Assembly: GCF_000763905.1 (NCBI RefSeq)
Contig: NZ_JRKN01000008.1
Location: forward strand, 1 to 64,000
Length of the DNA: 64,000 nt
Direction of reading: 5' to 3'
Origin: Paracoccus halophilus
Lineage (GTDB): Bacteria > Pseudomonadota > Alphaproteobacteria > Rhodobacterales > Rhodobacteraceae
The notes beneath the pieces were generated by a model. The model was not told the origin of the DNA and made no database searches. It saw only the letters and a program-made list of their open reading frames with translations. Positions within the stretch are counted from its first letter, which is position 1; the number at the start of each line of letters is the position of its first letter. The position numbers and the translations under genes are program-made. Positions 28,139 to 36,072 of this stretch are shown here, piece by piece.

Positions 28139-28966
28139 ATGACCAAAGTCCCTTATCTGACCCCCGTGCCCGACCCCGCGCCGGAACCCGCCGAACAGGC
28201 GGCCGCGCCGCAAAGCGTCGATGAGCGCCGCGCCGAAGAGGTGCTGGTGGTCGATGTCTCGGGCTTCGAGGGGCCTCTGGACCTGCTGCTCACGCTGTCG
28301 CGCACGCAGAAGGTCGATCTGATGCAGATCTCGGTCCTTGAACTGGCCGACCAGTATCTGGCCTTTGTCGAACAGGCCCGCGCGCTGCGCATCGAACTGG
28401 CCGCCGATTATCTGGTGATGGCGGCCTGGCTGGCCTTTCTGAAATCGCGCCTGCTGCTGCCCCCCGACCCCGAGGCCGAAGGCCCCTCGGCCGAGGATAT
28501 GGCCGCGCATCTGGCCTTTCAGCTTGAGCGGCTGCAGGCCATGCGCGAGGCGGCGGCGCGGCTGATGGCGCGCGACCGGCTGGGGCAGGATCGCTTTGTG
28601 CGCGGCGCGCCCGAAACCGTGACCCGGGCGCGTCAGGTCTCGTGGCAGGCCGGGCTGATCGACCTGATGCGCGCCTATGCCCGGCTGCGCACCAAGGACG
28701 AGTTCCGCCCCTATGCCTATGACCGGCGCGATGTGTTCACCATGGAACAGGCGCTTGAGCGCGTGCGCGGTCTGATCGGTTTCGCCGGCGACTGGACGCA
28801 GCTTGCCGATTTCCTGCCCGATGGCTGGGAGAGCGACCCCAGGCGCCGCCGCTCGGCCACTGCCGCGACATTCGCCGCGACGCTGGAACTGGCGCGGCAG
28901 GGCGCGCTGGAGCTGCGCCAGACCGAAAGCTTTGCCCCGATCACCATCCGCAGGCGCCCGCAATGA
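28139..28966 (+). CDS. scpA: Segregation and condensation protein A
   Basis: The kleisin subunit of the SMC-ScpAB condensin. 275 residues with the N-terminal kleisin motif GFEGPLDLLLTLSRTQKVDL and ISVLELADQYLAFVEQARAL, then LAADYLVMAAWLAFLKSRLL. The C-terminal winged helix ends in FAPITIRRRPQ. The stop overlaps the scpB start (ATGA). It has a 25-residue extra N-terminal segment rich in Pro and Glu, common in alphaproteobacteria. Confidence 0.93.
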   Translation: MTKVPYLTPVPDPAPEPAEQAAAPQSVDERRAEEVLVVDVSGFEGPLDLLLTLSRTQKVDLMQISVLELADQYLAFVEQARALRIELAADYLVMAAWLAFLKSRLLLPPDPEAEGPSAEDMAAHLAFQLERLQAMREAAARLMARDRLGQDRFVRGAPETVTRARQVSWQAGLIDLMRAYARLRTKDEFRPYAYDRRDVFTMEQALERVRGLIGFAGDWTQLADFLPDGWESDPRRRRSATAATFAATLELARQGALELRQTESFAPITIRRRPQ

Positions 28967-29676
28967 ACTCCGACTTCGACTCGACCGACCTGCCAGAAAC
29001 CGCGCAGGAGAGCGCTCCGGAGACCGACCCCCAGCGTTTCCCGCCGCCGCCGCTCGCCGAACAGGAGCGCATGGTCGAGGCGGTGCTTTTCGCCTCGGCC
29101 CAGCCGATGAGCCTGCGCGAGATCGCCGCCCGTCTGCCCATGGGCTGCGACGCGGCCGAGGCCGTGCAGGCGCTGCGCAGCCGTTACGAGGGGCGGGGCG
29201 TGCAACTGACCCGCGTGGGCGATGCCTGGGCCTTTCGCACGGCGGGCGATCTGGCATTCCTGATGCAGGAAAGCGTGGTCGAGACGCGCCGCCTGTCGCG
29301 CGCCGCGACCGAGACGCTGGCGATCATCGCCTATCACCAGCCCGTCACCCGCACCGAGATCGAGGAAATCCGCGGCGTCGCCGTCAGCCGCGGCACGCTG
29401 GACCAGCTGATCGAAATGGAATGGGTGCGTATCGGCCGCCGCCGCCAGACGCCTGGCCGCCCGGTGACATTCGTCGTGACCGAGACATTTCTGGATCATT
29501 TCGGGCTGGAAAGCGCCCGCGACCTGCCGGGACTGGCCGAGCTTCGCGCCGCCGGGCTGCTGGAATCGCGCCCGCCGGGCGAAGGAATGGTGCCGAACAT
29601 GTTCGAAGCCGGGCAGGACGAGGCCGATGACGGTGACAGCGATATCCCGGCGGATGACCTATTCGAAAGTGAATAA
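28963..29676 (+). CDS. scpB: Segregation and condensation protein B
   Basis: Partner of ScpA in the SMC complex. 237 residues with tandem winged helices: MVEAVLFASAQPMSLREIAA, VQLTRVGDAWAFRTAGDLAF, then TETLAIIAYHQPVTRTEIEE and IRGVAVSRGTLDQLIEMEWV. GRRRQTPGRPVTFVVTETFLDHFGL matches the family. An acidic C-terminal tail follows. The following 50 bases hold a weak CTGAAT/ATTCAG hairpin before the convergent dcd gene. The tatABC genes that I remember behind scpB in many relatives are not here. Confidence 0.93.
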   Translation: MNSDFDSTDLPETAQESAPETDPQRFPPPPLAEQERMVEAVLFASAQPMSLREIAARLPMGCDAAEAVQALRSRYEGRGVQLTRVGDAWAFRTAGDLAFLMQESVVETRRLSRAATETLAIIAYHQPVTRTEIEEIRGVAVSRGTLDQLIEMEWVRIGRRRQTPGRPVTFVVTETFLDHFGLESARDLPGLAELRAAGLLESRPPGEGMVPNMFEAGQDEADDGDSDIPADDLFESE

Positions 29677-29726
29677 GAATATTTTCGTAAGTTGCTGAAT
29701 GAAAGCGTAAATATTCAGAAACAAAC

Positions 29727-30797
29727 TCAGTTACGGAACTGCTTGGCCAGCTTCAGCCCCTGACCCTGATAGTTCGAGGCGATGTCGCTGCCATATAACC
29801 GCTCGGGCCGCGCCGACATGCGTTCATAGACCAGCCGCCCGACGACCTGCCCGTGTTCCAGCGCAAAGGGGGCCTCGTGACAGCGCACCTCGAGCACGCC
29901 GCGCGCGCCATGTCCCGATGCGCCATGCCCGAAACCGGGGTCGAAAAACCCGGCATAATGCACCCGGAACTCGCCCACCATGGCCAGATAGGGGGCCATT
30001 TCGGCGGCGTAATCGGGCGGGATCGCCACCGCCTCGCGGCTGACCAGGATATAGAAGGCGCCGGGGTCGAGGATCAGCTGCCCGTCCTTGGTGCGCAATT
30101 CGTCCCAGAAATCGCGGGCGTCATAGGCGCCGATCCGGTCGAGGTCGATCACGCCGCTATGGGGACGCGCGCGATAGCCGACCAGATCGCCGGATGCGGG
30201 CCGCAGATCGACGGAAAAGCCCAAACCCTCGTCGATCAGGGCGGGGCCGTTCACCAGCGGCTCGCGCCCGTGCAGCGCCCGCAGATCGGCATCCGACAGC
30301 ACCGCCTGACCCTGCCGCAGCCGCAACTGGTTCAGCCGCATCCCCGGCCGCACCAGGACCGAGAAACTGCGCGGGCAGATTTCGGCGTAAAGCGGGCCGT
30401 CATAGCCTTCGGGCAGGCGGTCGAACTCGGTGCCGTCATCGGTCACCAGCCGGGTCAGCAGATCCAGCCGCCCGGTCGAGCTTTTGGCATTGGCGACCGC
30501 GTCCAGCCCCGGTGGCAGGGCCAGCCGCTCCTGCAGCGGCACCAGATAGACGCAGCCCTTTTCCAGCACCGCGCCGGCGCTCAGATCCATGCGGTGCATC
30601 TCGAAATCGGCGAGCCTTTCGCTGACCTTCCGCCCGCGCCCGGCCAGGAACGAGGCGCGCAGCCGCCATGCGCTGGCGCCAAGGCGCAGGTCCAGGCTGG
30701 CGGGCTGGATCTGTTCCGGCAGGATCGGGGTTTCGGCGGCGATGGCGCCGGCCGCGATCAGCTGTTTCAGGCGGGTATCGGGCAGGACACCGTTCAC
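29727..30797 (-). CDS. dcd: dCTP deaminase, long two-domain form
   Basis: Deaminates dCTP to dUTP for thymidylate synthesis. At 356 residues it is nearly double the E. coli enzyme and matches the fused two-domain version known from alphaproteobacteria. Both halves have dUTPase-like segments: the N-terminal half has PASLDLRLGASAWRLRASFL and ANAKSSTGRLDLLTRLV, the C-terminal half has DPGAFYILVSREAVAIPPDY, GFFDPGFG and VLEVRCHEAPFALEHGQVVG. Translation starts at GTG 30797 with GGGAGG five bases upstream. It is convergent with scpB. Confidence 0.92.
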   Translation of the reverse strand: MNGVLPDTRLKQLIAAGAIAAETPILPEQIQPASLDLRLGASAWRLRASFLAGRGRKVSERLADFEMHRMDLSAGAVLEKGCVYLVPLQERLALPPGLDAVANAKSSTGRLDLLTRLVTDDGTEFDRLPEGYDGPLYAEICPRSFSVLVRPGMRLNQLRLRQGQAVLSDADLRALHGREPLVNGPALIDEGLGFSVDLRPASGDLVGYRARPHSGVIDLDRIGAYDARDFWDELRTKDGQLILDPGAFYILVSREAVAIPPDYAAEMAPYLAMVGEFRVHYAGFFDPGFGHGASGHGARGVLEVRCHEAPFALEHGQVVGRLVYERMSARPERLYGSDIASNYQGQGLKLAKQFRN

Positions 30798-30857
30798 GCT
30801 TGCCTCCCGGCGTAAAGGGAAACGCCCACCCCCGGATGGGGATGGGCGTTTTCGGAA

Positions 30858-30935
30858 TGGTCGGGCCGGCGAGATTCGAACTCGCGGCCTTCCGCCCCCC
30901 AGACGGACGCGCTAACCAGGCTGCGCCACGGCCCG
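30858..30935 (-). tRNA. tRNA-Pro (anticodon GGG)
   Basis: On the minus strand the acceptor arms are CGGGCCG (30935-30929) and CGGCCCG (30868-30862), followed by A and encoded CCA (30860-30858). The anticodon loop CUGGGGG in a UCCGU/GCGGA stem gives GGG. The T-arm contains GTTCGAATC. Together with the UGG species at 5456, two of the proline isoacceptors lie in this window. Confidence 0.96.
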
Positions 30936-31060
30936 ACGCCGGCCATATAGAGGCAAGCGGGCAGGCAGCACAAGGGGCGAAGCGCGGAAAAAACGACCCG
31001 TTCGGGATTTGCCGCGCTTGACCCCGGGCCGGGCGATGAAGGTAACGCAGCCATGCCGGT

Positions 31061-31672
31061 CTAGCGCGCGCCGTTCAGGCTGTCGCGCAGCTTTTTTGCC
31101 CTTGGCTGCAAGGGCTTGCCCTGCATTTCCCGAAGGCGCAGGGCGGCGGCGGTGGCGACCAGCCGGGTCAGCCATTCCGCTCTGGGGGCGCGGTCGATCT
31201 CGGGGAAGAGGGGCAGCGCCCCGGCGGCCGGGCGGCGGCGCGGCGCGGCGGGGGCAGGGTCTGGCGCGCGGGGCTGCGCGCCGCCGCCAGTGGTCTTGTC
31301 GACCGTCTCGGGTGGCGGTGTGGCGGGCACCGCAAGTCGCACGGCCGGGGCGCGGGGTTCCTGTGCCGCCTCGGCCGTTTCGCCCAGATTCTCGTCCAGC
31401 CGGGCCATGCCGATCTTGCGCAGTCCGGCTCCGCGATCGGCCGAGATCAGCCGTTTCGCGCCGCGGATGCTCAGCCCTTCCTCGCGCAGCACCTGGCACA
31501 GGCCGGCGGCAAGGCGCACGTCGTCGGGGCGGTAATATCGTCGGCCATCTGCGCGTTTGACCGGCGAAAGCTGGGAAAACTGGGTTTCCCAATAGCGAAG
31601 GACATGCGGCGCGACGCCAACGAGGCGGGATACCTCTCCGATGGAACGAAAAGCGTCGGGCGACTTGTTCAT
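31061..31672 (-). CDS. MerR family transcriptional regulator
   Basis: A 203-residue DNA-binding protein with an N-terminal MerR helix-turn-helix (RSIGEVSRLVGVAPHVLRYW, ETQFSQLSPVKRADGRRYYR, PDDVRLAAGLCQVLREEGLS). The effector part is replaced by a Pro/Ala-rich linker and a short C-terminal helix (WLTRLVATAAALRLREMQGK). No metal-binding cysteines are present apart from one, so it is not a classical metal sensor. It follows ihfA with four bases between them and shares its transcript. This ihfA-merR pair is conserved in the group, but the ligand is unknown. Confidence 0.88.
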   Translation of the reverse strand: MNKSPDAFRSIGEVSRLVGVAPHVLRYWETQFSQLSPVKRADGRRYYRPDDVRLAAGLCQVLREEGLSIRGAKRLISADRGAGLRKIGMARLDENLGETAEAAQEPRAPAVRLAVPATPPPETVDKTTGGGAQPRAPDPAPAAPRRRPAAGALPLFPEIDRAPRAEWLTRLVATAAALRLREMQGKPLQPRAKKLRDSLNGAR

Positions 31673-31676
31673 TCGT

Positions 31677-31979
31677 TCAGCGCTTGTTTCCGGCCGAGAC
31701 CCTGTCCTTCATCAGATGCGAGGGACGAAAGGACAGGACCCGGCGCGGCGTGATCGGAACCTCTTCGCCGGTCTTGGGATTGCGGCCGATCCGCTCGTTC
31801 TTCTCGCGCACCGAAAACGTGCCGAAGGATGAGATCTTGACCTGCTCGCCGCGGACAAGGGCGTCGGAAATGTGACCAAGTACGCTTTCGACAAGCTGCG
31901 CCGATTCATGTCGGGAAAGGCCCACCTCGCGGAATACGGCTTCGGCCAGATCCATGCGGGTCAGGGTAGAGTCGCTCAT
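31677..31979 (-). CDS. ihfA: Integration host factor subunit alpha
   Basis: A DNA-bending HU/IHF family protein of 100 residues. Family features are [60 protein letters not shown] (with the proline that intercalates DNA) and SHLMKDRV. It cotranscribes with the merR-type gene. In this window, sites of IHF action could include the FNR-controlled promoters and the integrase-tRNA junction, but no consensus site was located with confidence. Confidence 0.95.
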   Translation of the reverse strand: MSDSTLTRMDLAEAVFREVGLSRHESAQLVESVLGHISDALVRGEQVKISSFGTFSVREKNERIGRNPKTGEEVPITPRRVLSFRPSHLMKDRVSAGNKR

Positions 31980-32190
31980 CGTGGTAACCTCATGATATTT
32001 AGCGAGGATGGTATTTTTTGGCGTTCCGAGTCAACAACCGCGGCTTGCTCCCTAAGCCCGGAACGGCGATTTTGTTCCACATTATTCGCGTCTTACCGGC
32101 GAAACCCCGCGCAAATCCCGTATTCGGGGCATTTGACGGGGCAGAAATCGCCGCTATCGTGTTAAAAAACGGGAATGGAAGGGCGATCCG

Positions 32191-32466
32191 ATGGCCGGTG
32201 GCTGGGCCCGCGACGATTCGGTAAGCGAGCAGATCGAGGCCTCGACGCAAGAGGCGATCGCGCGGATGCGGCTGCGCCGGGCGCAAGGCGCGGCCGGCGA
32301 GAGCGCCGAGTTCTGCGACGAATGCGATGAGCCGATCCCGCAGGCGCGCCGCGCCGCGATCCCCGGCGTGCGGCGTTGCGTCAACTGCCAGTCGGTGCGC
32401 GACCGGGCATGGCGGCCAAGCGCGGGAATCAACCGGCGCGGATCAAAGGATTCGCAGCTGCGCTGA
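32191..32466 (+). CDS. DksA/TraR family C4 zinc-finger protein
   Basis: A 91-residue protein with CDECDEPIPQARRAAIPGVR followed by RCVNCQ, the C-x2-C...C-x2-C finger of the DksA/TraR family. It lacks the long coiled coil of true DksA, like the short TraR-type or phage proteins that bind the RNA polymerase secondary channel. The N-terminal half is a short helix (SEQIEASTQEAIARMRLRR). It is oriented opposite to fabH and ihfA and inserted between them. Its stop is nine bases from the fabH stop. Confidence 0.83.
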   Translation: MAGGWARDDSVSEQIEASTQEAIARMRLRRAQGAAGESAEFCDECDEPIPQARRAAIPGVRRCVNCQSVRDRAWRPSAGINRRGSKDSQLR

Positions 32467-32486
32467 GGCCGGGCCTACCAGCGCAG
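32458..32486. terminator. Hairpin spanning the convergent DksA-like and fabH stops
   Basis: CTGCGCTG (32458-32465) and CAGCGCAG (32479-32486) form an 8-base perfect stem with partial inner pairing (AGGCC/GGGCCT). It covers the end of both genes. There is no T-run, so if it terminates transcription it would do so weakly or as an RNA-stabilising structure. Confidence 0.4.
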
Positions 32487-33446
32487 AACCACCGAACCCC
32501 AGGCCAGACCGCCGCCGATGGCCTCGGCCACCAGCACCTGGCCGGGGGAGAACCGGCCTTCGGCATTGGCGACCGACAGGGCCAGCGGGATCGAGGCGGC
32601 CGAGGTATTGCCGTGATCGGCGACCGTCAGCACGACCTTTTCCATCGGCAGGTGCATGCGTCGGGCGGTGGCCTCGATGATGCGCAGATTGGCCTGATGC
32701 GGCACCAGCCAGTCCACCTGCTCGGGGGCGAGCCCGGCCTTGTCGAGGGCGCGATGCGCGGTCTCGGCCAGTTTCTCGACGGCGTGGCGGAACACCAGAT
32801 TGCCCTGCATCCGCAGATGCCCGGCCGTCCCGGTCGAGGCCACGCCACCATCGACATAAAGCAGATCGCGATACTGGCCGTCGCTGTTCAGGTCGGTCGC
32901 CAGGATGCCGCGATCCGCCGAGCTGCCCTCGGCCTCGGTGGCTTCCAGCAGCACGGCGCCGGCGCCGTCGCCGAACAGCACGCAGGTGCCGCGATCGGTC
33001 CAGTCCATGATCCGGCTGAAGGTCTCGGCGCCGATGACCAGCACGCGATCGGCAAGCCCGGCGCGGATCATCGCGTCGGCATTGGCCAGCGCATAGACAA
33101 AGCCCGCGCAGACGGCCTGCAGATCATAGGCGAAGCCGCCTTTCATCCCCAGCCCGGCCTGCACCATGGTCGCGACCGAAGGGAAGGTCAGGTCCGGGGT
33201 CGAGGTGGCGACGATCACCGCATCCAGACGCTCGGCAGGGATGCCGGCATCCTGCAGCGCGGCGCGGCCGGCGCGGATGCCAAGATCGCTCGTGCGCTCG
33301 TCCTCGGCGGCGAAATGGCGCCGCTCGATCCCGGTGCGCGTGCGAATCCATTCGTCGGAGGTGTCCAGCTTGTCCTCGAACCAGCTGTTCTCGACCACAC
33401 GCTCAGGCAGATAATGCCCGGTTCCCCGGATGATCGCGCGCCGCAT
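32475..33446 (-). CDS. fabH: 3-oxoacyl-[acyl-carrier-protein] synthase III
   Basis: Starts fatty-acid synthesis by condensing acetyl-CoA with malonyl-ACP. 323 residues. The Cys-His-Asn triad is in LQAVCAGFVYALANADAMI (Cys), WLVPHQANLRIIEATARRM (His) and VADHGNTSAASIPLALSVA (Asn). The N-terminal IIRGTGHYLPERVVENSW and the final GGGLAWGSVVLRW are typical. The ATG overlaps the plsX stop by one base, so translation is coupled. It is the last gene of rpmF-plsX-fabH. Confidence 0.95.
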   Translation of the reverse strand: MRRAIIRGTGHYLPERVVENSWFEDKLDTSDEWIRTRTGIERRHFAAEDERTSDLGIRAGRAALQDAGIPAERLDAVIVATSTPDLTFPSVATMVQAGLGMKGGFAYDLQAVCAGFVYALANADAMIRAGLADRVLVIGAETFSRIMDWTDRGTCVLFGDGAGAVLLEATEAEGSSADRGILATDLNSDGQYRDLLYVDGGVASTGTAGHLRMQGNLVFRHAVEKLAETAHRALDKAGLAPEQVDWLVPHQANLRIIEATARRMHLPMEKVVLTVADHGNTSAASIPLALSVANAEGRFSPGQVLVAEAIGGGLAWGSVVLRW

Positions 33447-34573
33447 CAGCCCGTTCCCTCAATCTCGTTCTTGTCGTTGTCATCTGGCGCATCGGCCGCG
33501 CCAAGGGCCGCGGTCTGCGCCACGCGCGCCGCCAGCCGGTCCTGAAAGCCCGATTCAGCGAGCCGGAAGGCCAGCTTGATCGCCGCCGAAATGCCGGTGG
33601 AATCGGCCGAGCCATGCGATTTCACCACCGTGCCGTTCAGCCCCAGGAACACGCCGCCATTCACCCGGCGCGGGTCGATCCGCTTTTGCAGCCGCTTGAG
33701 CGAGCTCATCGCCAGAAGCGCCGCGAATTTCGACATGATCGAATTGGCAAAGGCGTCACGCAGGAAATCGCCGACCAGCTTGGCCGTCCCCTCGCCGGTT
33801 TTCAGCGCGACATTGCCGGTAAAGCCGTCGGTCACGATGACATCGACCCGGGCCGAGGGCAGATCGCCTCCCTCGACGAAACCGACATAGTCGAAATTCG
33901 CCGCCTCGGCGGTGGCCGGCATCAGCTCATGGGCCTGCTTCATCTCGGGGCGGCCCTTGTGATCCTCGGTCCCGACATTCAGCAGGCCGACACGCGGACG
34001 CGCCAGCCCCAGACCGTTGCGGGCATAGGATGTGCCCATCAGCGCGAAGGTCACGAGATCCTGCGCATCGGCGCGGATATCGGCGCCGCAATCAAGCATG
34101 ACATTGAACCCCTGCGGATTGCGCGAGGGCCAGAGGCAGGCGATGGCCGGGCGGTTGACGCCCGGCAGCTTACGCAGCCGCATCATCGACAGCGCCATCA
34201 GCGCGCCGGTATTGCCGCAAGAAACGGCCGCCGTCGCCTCGCCCAGGCGAACCGATTCGACGGCCGACCACATCGAGGTGCCCTCGCCCTTGCGCAGCAC
34301 CTGACTGGGCTTGTCGTCCATGGTGACCACGCCCGCCGCGTCGCGGATGTCGCAACGCGCGGCCAGACCGCTGCGGCGCGCGATCAGCTGTTCCAGTTCG
34401 GCCCGCGGGCCGTGGACGATGAAGCGGATATCCGGGTTCTTCGCGGCGCTTGCGGTGATCCCGGCCACGACCGCGGCGGGACCGCGATCGCCGCCCATCG
34501 CGTCAACGGAAATCACCACACCGGGCGCGGAGCAAGGGCGCCCCGCAGCGGAGTTCGTCTCGGAAGAAACCAT
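33446..34573 (-). CDS. plsX: Phosphate acyltransferase
   Basis: Converts acyl-ACP to acyl-phosphate for phosphatidic acid synthesis. 375 residues. Family segments are VVISVDAMGGDRGPAAVVAG, VDVIVTDGFTGNVALKTGEG, GGVFLGLNGTVVKSHGSADS and AVSCGNTGALMALSMMRLRK. An extra N-terminal stretch (VSSETNSAAGRPCSAPG) precedes the usual start and may be a late-start artefact; a later start near residue 24 is possible. It lies between rpmF and fabH, linking lipid and ribosomal protein synthesis as in many bacteria. Confidence 0.94.
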   Translation of the reverse strand: MVSSETNSAAGRPCSAPGVVISVDAMGGDRGPAAVVAGITASAAKNPDIRFIVHGPRAELEQLIARRSGLAARCDIRDAAGVVTMDDKPSQVLRKGEGTSMWSAVESVRLGEATAAVSCGNTGALMALSMMRLRKLPGVNRPAIACLWPSRNPQGFNVMLDCGADIRADAQDLVTFALMGTSYARNGLGLARPRVGLLNVGTEDHKGRPEMKQAHELMPATAEAANFDYVGFVEGGDLPSARVDVIVTDGFTGNVALKTGEGTAKLVGDFLRDAFANSIMSKFAALLAMSSLKRLQKRIDPRRVNGGVFLGLNGTVVKSHGSADSTGISAAIKLAFRLAESGFQDRLAARVAQTAALGAADAPDDNDKNEIEGTG

Positions 34574-34597
34574 GATCGGTGGTGGCTGACTGACGGC

Positions 34598-34804
34598 TTA
34601 TGCCGCGTCGTCGTCCAGATCGACCTCATTGGCCTGCGCCACGACTTCGCGGTCGGCATAGTGACCGCAGGACGGGCAGACGTGGTGCGGACGCTTCAAT
34701 TCGCCGCAGCTGGGGCATTCGTTCGGGTTGCCGGCGACCAGGGCATCATGCGCGCGGCGCATGTTGCGGCGGGACCGGGTTACGCGATTCTGAGGGACGG
34801 CCAT
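34598..34804 (-). CDS. rpmF: Ribosomal protein bL32
   Basis: A 68-residue ribosomal protein of the large subunit. The sequence opens [20 protein letters not shown] and has a zinc-ribbon C-x2-C...C-x2-C in [18 protein letters not shown], the zinc-binding form of L32. It is the first gene of the rpmF-plsX-fabH cluster, with 24 bases to plsX. The DUF177/YceD gene often found before rpmF is not seen in the 295 bases upstream. Confidence 0.96.
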   Translation of the reverse strand: MAVPQNRVTRSRRNMRRAHDALVAGNPNECPSCGELKRPHHVCPSCGHYADREVVAQANEVDLDDDAA

Positions 34805-35099
34805 GTCTCAACCTCAAGCAGTTCGGGGGGCGACCCATTCGGGCGGCCCCGGATTTCAGTGTTTCGGATCTGGGCGGGCATAGGCCACGAATACCTTGGC
34901 CGCAAGTCGCGAATCGATCTTCGCTGAGCGGGGGCCGCGGTCCGGGATTCCCCCGCCGGTCGATTGAACGGGCGAAAATAGCCGGAATTTCGCCTGTTGC
35001 AAGGGGAATTTTCGCCCTAGCGCGACAGGGCCGCGGGTGATGTGGCCGGGCCGACAAGACGGGGCTGCGGGCGGGGCTGCAACCGGGGCTGCACCGGGT
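34805..35099. other. Intergenic region upstream of rpmF with short direct repeats
   Basis: No gene is supported. The right side (35059-35093) has three close copies of GGGGCTGC separated by 5-6 bases, just after the stop of the minus-strand sulfotransferase gene. The left side should contain the rpmF promoter on the minus strand. Confidence 0.5.
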
Positions 35100-35936
35100 T
35101 CAGCGGCCCAGCTTGGCGTGAACCTCGTCCAGATCGACCTCTTGCCTTGGCAGCTTGTTGTCCGGATCGTCAAAGTCGTATTTGAACAGCTGGAAATCCT
35201 TCTTGTAGATTTCCCAGATCAGGTGGCGCGACAGGTCGTCGAAATATTCGCTGACCTTATGGGCGCGCTTGGGACCATGGCCTTCCGATTCGTTGAACCG
35301 GGGCGCGTCGTTCACGTCCAGCCTGACGCGGGTCGGCGCGGCATCCAGAACCTTCTGCATGCCCTCGTTGAACCGCTCGGTGAAAAAGATCTGGTCGTAG
35401 CGGCCGCCATTCACGATGAAGGTCGAGATATGGCCCGCCATCGAGGACCAGTGGATATCCGGCTCCATCGGGCGGCGCCAGCGGATGGTGTCGCGGGCGA
35501 ACAGCAGGAAGCGGCGAAAGCTCTTGATCTGGTCGAACTGGAAATCGTTGCCGGGGTCGCCGACCTCGATGCCGTAGCGCTGGATCAGCTGCGGCACCAG
35601 ATTGCCGCGATAGCGGTTGCCGTTGCGCTGGATGCCGGCGATCTTGTCGAAAAAGGAGGACAGGATCCGGCCATAGGGATTGCGCACGCAGGTAAAGGTC
35701 AGCGCGCTGTGCGTCTTGACGCTTTCCTCGATCCCGGCCTGGTTCTCGGCCTGGTTCCATTTGAGAATGCCGCTGGTCGCATCGTGGATATCGCCGTCGA
35801 AATACCTGCCGTGATCGGAATAATACATGATCTGCCCGATCGACGAGCAGGCGCATTTGGGCACCACGCGATAGATCATGCTGGCGCTTTCGGTCATCCA
35901 GGTACCGGGGAAACCCATTTTCTTGTCCTCATTCAA
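35100..35936 (-). CDS. Sulfotransferase (family 2 type)
   Basis: A PAPS-dependent sulfotransferase of about 278 residues. YRVVPKCACSSIGQIMYYSD near residue 22 is the 5'-phosphosulfate-binding loop of the carbohydrate (HNK-1-like) sulfotransferase 2 family. FTCVRNPYGRILSSFFDKIA near residue 80 is the 3'-phosphate-binding strand and helix. No signal peptide or membrane helix is visible, so it should act in the cytoplasm, probably on a glycan or lipid precursor. The ATGs at 35936 and 35918 are both possible. It is divergent from a GT14-like glycosyltransferase, which suggests a shared surface-glycan role (inference). Confidence 0.85.
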   Translation of the reverse strand: MNEDKKMGFPGTWMTESASMIYRVVPKCACSSIGQIMYYSDHGRYFDGDIHDATSGILKWNQAENQAGIEESVKTHSALTFTCVRNPYGRILSSFFDKIAGIQRNGNRYRGNLVPQLIQRYGIEVGDPGNDFQFDQIKSFRRFLLFARDTIRWRRPMEPDIHWSSMAGHISTFIVNGGRYDQIFFTERFNEGMQKVLDAAPTRVRLDVNDAPRFNESEGHGPKRAHKVSEYFDDLSRHLIWEIYKKDFQLFKYDFDDPDNKLPRQEVDLDEVHAKLGR

Positions 35937-36072
35937 ACTGGCATGGCCGAACTCTCATCGGCGCCGGGTTGCCCGCCCGGCTAAAATCGTTATGGACACA
36001 AAGCAAATCGCCGGCCGAGATTCAACCTGCTAGAAGCGGTGCGCGGCCGGGACAGAACGGGATTTCACCACG

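Noticed and set aside
26630..29257. Long minus-strand frame opposite SPOR, nagZ and scpA
   Set aside because: Shadow of well-supported genes on the plus strand; no recognisable motifs.
29677..29726. Strong terminator between scpB and dcd
   Set aside because: The CTGAAT/ATTCAG stem is only six bases with a long AT loop and no following T-run; too weak to list as a feature.
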